From the NCBI GenBank assembly GCA_021464415.1, contig CM038470.1, positions 30,003,774-30,067,773 on the forward strand: 64,000 bases of DNA. The letters are read 5' to 3'. The position numbers were made by a program, and so were the translations under genes. This DNA is from Lonicera japonica. Taxonomy: Eukaryota > Streptophyta > Magnoliopsida > Dipsacales > Caprifoliaceae. The notes below the pieces were generated by a model, which searched no databases, was not told where the DNA came from, and saw nothing but the letters and a program-made list of their open reading frames with translations. Positions 56,614 to 64,000 of this stretch are shown piece by piece (within the stretch, counting starts at the first letter, position 1; every line of letters begins with the position of its first letter).

Positions 56614-59089
56614 CAGAGGCGGACCCAGGATTCTTCCGAGGGGTGGGCTAATAGTAACAGATACAAATAATTATATAAAAAAAAAAATCAAAAGTATAAC
56701 CATAATGTGAAAAGAAAATTTAATAGCATAATTTAAATATTTGAGTTTATACATAACGAAAAGTATTTAACAAAGTTGAGCTCGACGAATTTTTAATGAT
56801 TCAAATTCATCTATTACAGACTCTAAATCAATTTTCAAACCGAGGTCTCGCTCGATGTTCAACAACATGCAATCGGCAAGAACTACATCCCCTATTGAGC
56901 TGCGTAAATCTGTTTTGATGTTATTCATATGAGAAAATGCCCTTTTTGTACCCGCCATAGAAACAGGAAGAGTCAATACAAGACGAATTAATCTATCAAG
57001 CATAGTATAATCTTCCAACTTTTTTCTCAAAACTAGTTCTTAGAATAACTCGACAAGGGTAGAAAGCTTATGAAACTCGGGATCACAAACAACATCAAGC
57101 TTGTAATGCATTAGTTGAGATCTCAATACACGAATATCCTGAGTAGTGAAATCAATTGGATAGAATTTTGTAGCAAGCATGCAAATCTTGTCCTCGTCAA
57201 ATGATTTAAAAGAGTCACTAGGATCCAAAGCTATACTAAGAGTTAGAAGTTCAATTACGACATCATCAAATCTATGTTTCAACTCCATCAATTGAAAATC
57301 TATTGTGGCATTGAATATATCAAAATGGTAGTGACGTTCAATCGTAATTTGATCACGTTGTTGACAACGGCGACTTGTACCCTCTTCGTATGGAAAACTC
57401 GTCTTCACTACATCAATATTGTTCCTAGTGCAAAATAACAACACATGTGCAAGGAAATTGTCCCAACCATCTTCTCTAAATTGTTGGAGAAGACTTTTTG
57501 TTGTTGAAACTGATTTCATCACATTTACAATATCTTGAGTTAAGAATGCACAATTTGCCCCCTCATTCATTCTCTTCCAATTACTAAACCCATCGCTCAC
57601 AAGTGAAGAACGGCCGACCGACTTATTCAATTGATCAAAGAGGAAGCATGGAAAGCAATACGCCTTATCTTTTGAAGGAGAGTATTCTAACCATGAGAAT
57701 TGTTTGAACCAAATATATTGAAATTGGCGATTTTGTTTTCCCATAGCCGACTTCGGATACTCGGCTAATTTAGGTTGATATGGGCCATAATTCATATATG
57801 CTCGTCGAACCTCATCATGTTGATTAACAGGATATTCACAAATTTGTTTACGCAACCCTGGATCCCGTTCAATATCTAATTCCATTGGCTCGACTACATG
57901 GGACATAGAAGGAGCTTGAAGACCGGGGCTATCAACATTATGTTGTTCATTATTCCCTTTCTTCTTTTTCTCAAAAAATGAGAAAATAGTTTTCCCTTTT
58001 TTATTTGGTGGTTGATGTTCCCTTGTTTATAACCTAAAATAACAAAATAATAATCATAATATTACTTTAAACCAAATCAATGTTCACGTAAATAAATATT
58101 TAATAATAACATTAACATTATTAATATCATCATATCAACTAGCTTAACCTAGATTAACTCATTAACATACAAAATTATTAAACCTACATCAATATTCTAG
58201 TAAGTAAATACTTTAATAATAACATTAACTTTACTAATTATTAAATAACATCAATATTCTAGCAAATAAATACTTTAAAATTTAAATCCATATTTAGAGA
58301 GTTTATATTACCTCAATGTAGGAGCCAAAATTTCTAAATAAAATCACTAAATCTTCCAAGTTCCAAAAGCTTTCACAATCCTGGATCATTTCACAAAGAA
58401 TAATACAATTTATTAATTAAAAAAACTAAGAACTTAAAAAAAATACTAAAAGTCTAAAATAAGGAGATAATTAAATACAATAATATAAATAAAGATTAAA
58501 GAATGAACTTACTTGGAAGGGAATAAGGAGACAATTCTCTAATTAAATAGAAGTGAAGCTTTGATTTTTTTTTTTCAATAAACAATTAACAATGGCTAAA
58601 CAATCACTAATGGAGCCATGGAAAAGCTAAAAAGAATGAAGAGAAAGTGAGAGACTAGTCTACTGCCGAGAGAAGAAGAAAGTGAGAATGCATAGTTTAC
58701 CTCAATGTATTTTTTATTAAAATTAAACAAATATTTAAATGATGGATTGACAAGATTGCATAGCCTGCTGCCTGCAAGAGTGGTTGGGGCAATGTTATGA
58801 CTTTGGGCCATTTGAACCTTGAGCCACGCAAACGTAATTTGCAGAGAACATAAATTTTTATTTTTTTTTTATTTATAATATATATTTATGAGAGTTATAT
58901 AAATTAGTGGGCTTATAATATTTGAGTTGGGTTAAGAAGTGAGTTAAAATTTAACAAAGGAGTGGGCTAAAATTTTACAAAGGGGTGGGCTTATATTATT
59001 AAATTTTTTTTTTTTTTACTAGTGTTAGTGGGTTTTTCAAAATTTTGCCCTATGCTGAAGCCCGCCTTGCCCCCATGGTTCCGCCCCTG
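56614..59089 (-). mobile_element. hAT element with a ZMYM1/TTF-type transposase, internally deleted
   Basis: Ends pair as CAGAGGCGGA and CAGGGGCGGA. An exact 8-bp duplication ATTGCATA flanks it (56606-56613 and 59090-59097). Copy A at 28425-28440 shows the uninterrupted site (aaattgcatacg). The minus strand holds transposase pieces (56767-57906). Regions 58020-58560 and 58590-59089 are AT-rich and non-coding. Confidence 0.92.
56767..57957 (-). pseudogene. hAT transposase (TTF zinc finger, hAT dimerisation), deleted and broken
   Basis: Minus strand. The frame opens before 57906 (KKKKGNNEQHNVDSPGLQAPS) with first ATG at 57906. The TTF-type zinc finger region has FQYIWFKQFSWLEYSPSKDKAYCFPCFLF, then GFSNWKRMNEG. 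The protein then jumps to a C-terminal segment (RNNIDVVKTSFPYEEG, then FNATIDFQLMELKHRF and YKLDVVCDPEF). The hAT C-terminal dimerisation block is at 57030-56767 (LIRLVLTLPVSMAGTKRAFSHMNNIKTDLRSSIGDVVLADCMLLNIE). A stop at about 57037 separates the last two. Full relatives are about 700-800 residues; here about 380 remain, without most of the catalytic DUF4371 part. Confidence 0.88.
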
Positions 59090-59244
59090 ATTGCATACAT
59101 ATTAAAAAATAAATAAATAAAAAATTGAGGAACTTTCAGATTTACAGACATCTAATACGGTAGTTATCAAAATTGCCGGAAGAGGGATGGAATTGAATTT
59201 GTAATCAAGGGATTTTACCTTTAGTTCAAAGGAATAAAAGGATC

Positions 59245-60604
59245 TCAAGCCACTCCTCCATTATAATTCCTCATGTACATGTAGCCTGCAAATGCAAGAA
59301 GTAATCTAATTTTATTTTATTTATCTTCACAAATACCAACCCAAAATTAACACAGAATTCTTTTCCATTTCTTTTCTGAAGGGGAAAAAAAAGAAGAAAA
59401 GAAAGTGAAGAGAAAGGGCAAAAATAGTCTCTTCCTCTCCGGTCACATTCAAAGATAAGTAATGAGTATTATGCTAAAACACTATAGAAAGTAGATAAAG
59501 AATATGGGAACAAAATTTCTTGATGCAATGAAGCTCTACTCAGAAGCACTTCCCAATTCTTATAATCTGGTTTAGATTTTCAATAATTCTTGGGAGACAT
59601 AATTGGGGTATATGTTCTAAGACCCAGTGATGCGTCACCTGTGCATTGCCTACCAATAGAATTTGTATAATGATGGACCTAGTTAACTGATCAACGTATA
59701 GACAACAAATCATCGTGTCCAGTGAATGTGTCCCCAAAAATGTAGCGCAAACAAATCTCTTTAAGGCATAATATGCTTTCTAACAAATAAAACAATAATT
59801 CAAATAAGATGCACATCGAAACTTCAATAAGCAGACATAATTCAGACGATTGGATTAAGGAGCGCAATGGTTATCAAAAACGCAAATAAATATAATAACC
59901 CACTGAATAAGACATACAAGTATGGGCAGTGGCAATAAGAACCAAATATTCTGTTGCTATTGAACTTGAAAATGCATTAAAACCTCCCCAAATTAGGTAA
60001 TCTAAAACATCCATTGGTACCCATGACCTGCTCACTTCATATACAAATTGAAGCAACAGCTTTCTTAATTTTTTTATATTAAGGAACATATTTATTGTTT
60101 CTCTGGATATATACAGATTTAGCATATTTCAGATTCTATATAAAAACTGAAATCTCCCACAAGTCAAAGAGCCCAAACCATAGCTAACTTTTTCAATCTT
60201 GATCTTCAACACTTTAAATACTGAGGTAGGAAAGGTGAAATAAAGTGGTCGGACAGACCTTGAACTTTTCTTGGAAATCTTTTAGACATTTCAAATTCCA
60301 GCTAAAATTGCTTCCCCGAGGGAAATTTTTGTCCCCCTTCTTTGGGGGAGTCCCTGTCAAACTCTAAAAAAAAAAAAAAAAAAAAAAAAGCGACAAAACT
60401 CAGCTGAAATCCTCAAACCTTAATTTCAATAGTTTAAGTCTTGGAAATTTAAAAGGTGGTCAGAGTATTCCTGGGCAATAAATAAAGTTGTTTGCATTTA
60501 ATGTCTAGTCTACTTAGAGAACTCTAAGTCATGATGGTATCTATAAATACTTTTATAATCGAACAAAAAAAAAGAAAAAAGAGGAGACTTGAATTTGATA
60601 ATTA
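59245..60604. other. Extra segment in copy B with a partial third copy of the TNL 3' flank
   Basis: Absent from copy A. 59245-60100 has no recognised gene, only a possible small 3' exon on the minus strand ending near 59247 (YMYMRNYNGGVA then stop). 60105-60370 repeats the TNL downstream sequence (compare 28680-28925 and 62405-62650). A 23-nt poly-A run lies near 60367. Confidence 0.5.
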
Positions 60605-60614
60605 AAATTTTTTT

Positions 60615-62280
60615 GGGTTATTTGGTTTTTGGCCCCCATTAATTGTGTCATAACTAATTTTGGCACCCAAAATTTATACTATTGCATCTTTAGTCCCCAT
60701 TTTAGATGGTTTCCGTCCTTTAACTCATTCTTCTGTTGGTTGACCTAAAATAAAATACAAATGCCCCAAATTGCCCTTCCTTTAATACATTTCACAATTG
60801 TATCTTTAGCCCCCACTCAACCCATCTAATCCCCTCATCATCACACACACCAAACCCATCTGATCCCTCTGTTCTTCCTACCAAAGAGACGATGCACTAT
60901 TATTAAGGAAGACGAGTTTGGCTCTGTAAATCAAAGAAAATAAACAGATTCAAGCGGAAAAACAAGTAATCAAAGAAGAGGACTTGTGCTTTTTATTTCC
61001 AAGAATTCATAAAAGATGGATAAAAGCCCACTGAATTTCCTCAAATTGGAGAAAAAAGAAATTGTGCTTTTCTTCAATTTCATTCTTCAAATAAAACAAA
61101 CAAGGATTTTAAAAGGAAAAGAGAAAAGTATTAATTAATTGTATGCATACATAAATATAAAAAAAAATCATGATTCTTTCGATACACAAGAAATCAACTT
61201 TAAGTTTATATAAAATACATATCTACATCACAAAGCTCTATGTACCTAGTGAAAAATGACATCCATGCCTCTTGCAATATTCAGGAAGCCTGAATTGTTT
61301 TCCTTTAGAACCTTGTCGGTTTAGCAAATTTATCTGGATTGCTGAAGATAATCCTTTGTTTATTTTCAAAAAAGTTTCAAAAGTAATTATAAACATTATT
61401 TAATAAATATATACTTGTGATCATTTGTACAAATTTATAGTCTAAAGGTTTACAATAATTACATTTGGTGTTCATTGGGGTAAGAACAGAGATTAAGGTA
61501 GGAAAAGTTAAAAAAATTATAGGATTGGACTGGGTTGGGCGATACTCTGCTTTTGTCAATGAACATGAAGATGAGAGAGAACGATTGGGTAAGAAAGGAA
61601 TAGATGAGGGAATGAAATATCTAACTATTAGGTAATCTTTGCATTTAACATTGCTTCTTCTCTTACTTATGAATAACAACAAAATTTAATAAATTCTTTA
61701 GCATATACATATATATATATATATTATATACTATTAAGAACTAAAATTGAATCTAATGAAATATATATAGAGGGGGGGATTGAAGAAACTACCTGTAATA
61801 GTGAATTTTCCGCATGTGCAGATACCTTTGGCTAAGGTTTTAAAACTCCCGCATCCCATTAATATAATTATCTCTCTATTTCGAGCAATCGAAACAAAAT
61901 GTTATCAATTTTTCAAATCCAACACCGCCGATTAAATAGCTGGACCACCAATTCCTGCCGATTAAATTGGGTTATATACGCATATGTATGTATGTTTCTC
62001 CATTGTAGCACTCTCATCGGAATTTGTTCAGAGTTATGCCGGAGGTGCCATTGAGAAAGAAGATAGAAACAGTGGGGGATGATGATGATGATGAACAAAT
62101 GGTGAGAGGAGACTGGAAGGGCATTTTAGGATTTTTAACTAGAAGAGAAAGTCAGCTAACGGATTGACTAGTCTTTGGACGGAAACCGTCCAAAATGGGG
62201 GTCAAAAGTACAATAGTGTAAATTTTGGGTGCCAAGGTTAGTTATGGCACAATTAATGGGGGCCAAAGACAAAATAACCC
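60615..62280. mobile_element. MULE-like DNA transposon with ~105-bp terminal inverted repeats
   Basis: The left end (60615-60720) and the reverse complement of the right end (62176-62280) match along about 105 bp, starting gggttattt and sharing ggcccccattaattgtg. The flanks give a possible 9-bp duplication AATTTTTTT (60606-60614 and 62281-62289), the length used by Mutator-like elements. It is low-complexity, so it is weaker proof. No transposase is encoded in the 1.67 kb and the interior has no gene that I recognise. Confidence 0.75.
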
Positions 62281-62289
62281 AATTTTTTT

Positions 62290-62881
62290 TTGCTGGGACT
62301 TTTCCCATTTATCAGCCTTTTTAGGCTTTTCTGCTGTGCTCTCTGAATTGCAGCGACTTCTTGCTGCATCAGTACTATATCTCCTTTTACATACATAATG
62401 TTTCTCCCGAAATATACAGGTTTAGTATATTTCAGATTTATATAAATACTGAAATCTCCACAAGTCAAAAGAGCCCAAACCGTAGGGAACTTTTTCAATC
62501 TTGACATCCTCAACAAAATACTGAGGTAGGCAAGGTGAAATAAAGTGGTTCGACAGACCTTGCACTTTCCTTGGAAATCTTTTCGACATCCCAAAATCCA
62601 CTTAAAATTGTTTTGCTGAGGGAAATTTTGGTCCCCTTTTTTGGGTTAAGTTATTGATCAAACTCTAACATTAAAAAAATAACAATAATAATAAAAAAAA
62701 AAAAGACCCATAAAAATTAGCCTTAAATACTCAAAAGCCTTAATTTCAAATTAGATATTTAAGTGTATAAATCTACCAAAAGGTGCTTTTCCAAACTCAG
62801 AAACCATAAAAGAGGAGGGATCAAGAAATGAATTACTAGAGGTGCAGTATTTGAACATATTTTTTGCCTGCTTATCACTTT
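62290..62881 (-). other. 3' flank of TNL B
   Basis: Matches 28565-29142 of copy A. Includes the frame at 62310-62540 that is kept in both copies (GRNIMYVKGDIVLMQQEVAAI). No other gene. Confidence 0.6.
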
Positions 62882-63496
62882 TTATTCCATCTGGCTTTTG
62901 GATGTGCTAAGCTCCAACCTTAACCTTTTAGGGTCAGCATCTTCCTTGTTCAACTCATCGCTGGTTTCCACTAGTTCAGCAATGCGTGCCCTCTTAGGGC
63001 ACATATTGTCCACTATTGCTCCATCGCTGTTAACATTCCCATCAACTCCAGAAGATTGGCCTTGATCATCCTCTTTGATGTTTTGTTTGAACACCAGATG
63101 AATCCCGCATTTCTTTACCTCCAGAGGGTGATTTATTTCAAACCAAACTTCCATTTCTTCTCCACCTCGAATTGGGTAGCCAAGATAGATGACTGGTATA
63201 TGGCACACCCAAGAATGGCAGCCGGGATTGTGTGTGCCATAACTTAATGGAAATGTATGTCTCAGCTCAACACCATTTGTTCTATTCATGATAATGGCCT
63301 CAGGAGAATGAGTCATTACAGGTCCATCTACGCTTCCCTTGTAAACAATCCAAAGAGTCATCCCAAGGAATTTTTTCCACACATGGAATGGTGGTATATC
63401 AAATGATATTGAAGACCCCATACTTTGGTGGCTGAACCAATCTGGAATATCCTTCCTTGAAAGGTACATATCAGATGTTTCAAGTTCAGAGTATCC
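62882..63496 (-). CDS. TNL resistance gene B, last exon (C-JID domain)
   Basis: The exon starts after acceptor caacag (GYSELETSDMYLSRKDIPDWF) and runs without interruption to TAA at 62882-62884, about 204 residues. It has the C-JID pattern: MGSSISFDIPPFHVWKKFLGMTLWIVYKG, TNGVELRHTFPLSYGTHNPG and MEVWFEINHPLEVKKCGIHLVF. A charged tail follows (ARIAELVETSDELNKEDADPKRLRLEL). It is paralogous to TNL A exon 5 but lacks that copy's frameshift. LRR, NBS and TIR exons must lie beyond 64000, so whether the whole gene works cannot be told here. The first in-frame ATG (63469) is not a translation start. Confidence 0.88.
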   Translation of the reverse strand, partial: GYSELETSDMYLSRKDIPDWFSHQSMGSSISFDIPPFHVWKKFLGMTLWIVYKGSVDGPVMTHSPEAIIMNRTNGVELRHTFPLSYGTHNPGCHSWVCHIPVIYLGYPIRGGEEMEVWFEINHPLEVKKCGIHLVFKQNIKEDDQGQSSGVDGNVNSDGAIVDNMCPKRARIAELVETSDELNKEDADPKRLRLELSTSKSQME

Positions 63497-64000
63497 CTGT
63501 TGAGAGACAGAGAGAGGTGTGGAAAATCCACAAATTTATGACATGAGGGGCACATAATGTAGATAACAAAAAGGTACATTTTTCAATCATAAAATAGAAG
63601 CATACTACTAATTGACCATTCTTGTTCTCTACATCTACTGTATATTAGTCAAGGGGACTTTATATTATGGAACCTAAATGATAACATAATTAGTGATCAA
63701 AATAAAATTTATTTACTGTCATTGATAACGTATTTCAAAATTCAAGTTTAAATAAATATCTTAGGCTGTCCACCACTACAATAAAGATTGACCACCTCAT
63801 CTGTAAGGAGTGTAACCTGAAACCTCCTTAATATGAGGTAAGAAGCACACGATTAAGTTACAAGGCTATTATTAAGACACACATTTTAAGTCTTTTCCGA
63901 TTGCTTTATCATTTGTAAATAATATAGTCTGTAATAGTAAGTTTTTAGCAAGTCCGCCTCTATATACCTATATAATCCACGGCTCTGTCTGTGCTCTGCC
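63497..64000 (-). other. TNL B intron upstream of the C-JID exon (partial)
   Basis: Matches intron 4 of TNL A (29762-30270). No inserted element is seen in this part. Confidence 0.7.

Larger units (their letters stand above)
48849..64000. repeat. Segmental duplication, copy B
   Basis: Follows copy A (25577-30300) in order, with insertions: copia 51092-56084, hAT 56614-59089, an extra segment 59245-60604 and a MULE-like element 60615-62280. The first 2.2 kb (48860-51086) contain no gene except the LINE-like fragment at 50040-50460. The segment ends in TNL B and goes past the window edge. Small indels and substitutions distinguish the copies throughout. Confidence 0.9.

Noticed and set aside
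58596..58811. Minus-strand 71-codon frame starting MAQSHNIAPTT
   Set aside because: It lies in the terminal non-coding part of the hAT element with low-complexity Ser/Phe content.

Overview
The window looks like nuclear DNA of a eudicot plant. The only host-type genes are TIR-NBS-LRR (TNL) immune receptors, a class missing from grasses. The rest is AT-rich and packed with plant retrotransposons and DNA transposons, several of them nested. No intact single-copy housekeeping gene is visible. A run of exactly 100 N (48749-48848) marks a scaffold gap, so sequence left and right of it need not be adjacent as drawn.

Layout. 1-1193: decayed Ty3/gypsy gag (minus). 2174-4594: PIF/Harbinger element with a transposase 3' fragment. 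6045-9290: a chain of five different minisatellites, probably belonging to a large LTR-type element whose leader motif lies near 10030. 10438-11319: an unidentified broken reading frame, with a hAT element (11458-12813) upstream of it. 14965-23291: a possible Helitron holding a decayed casein kinase I exon and a broken Ty1/copia. 23761-25349: a small LTR element with three LTRs. 25577-30300: one copy of a segmental duplication. 29143-41027: a five-exon TNL pseudogene (minus), split by a Ty1/copia element (32296-38817). 41761-43600: a second LTR-repeat-LTR-repeat array. 44430-48747: a copia 5' end interrupted by a gypsy element that runs into the gap. 48849-64000: the second copy of the duplication, which carries a copia (51092-56084), a hAT (56614-59089), a MULE-like element (60615-62280) and the last exon of a second TNL (62882-63496).

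The two TNL genes are tandem paralogues in the same orientation; their shared 3' flank is what makes the 25.6-30.3 kb and 48.9-64 kb segments alike. Copy A shows what the DNA looked like before the copia and the hAT entered copy B. TNL A keeps all motif blocks (TIR, P-loop, kinase 2, GLPL, an MHN variant of MHD, LRRs, C-terminal jelly-roll/Ig-like domain). It is nevertheless disabled by a TIR frameshift, an NBS stop codon, the copia insertion and a frameshift in the last exon. TNL B continues past the right edge.

I found no new multi-gene system. The more unusual points are the two LTR arrays with extra LTRs, a copia that carries an inverted copy of its own 3' end inside its reverse transcriptase, a palindromic ~56-bp array in place of the inner part of a copia LTR, and the chain of unrelated minisatellites. 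All boundaries, repeats and frames were read by eye, without alignments or database searches.
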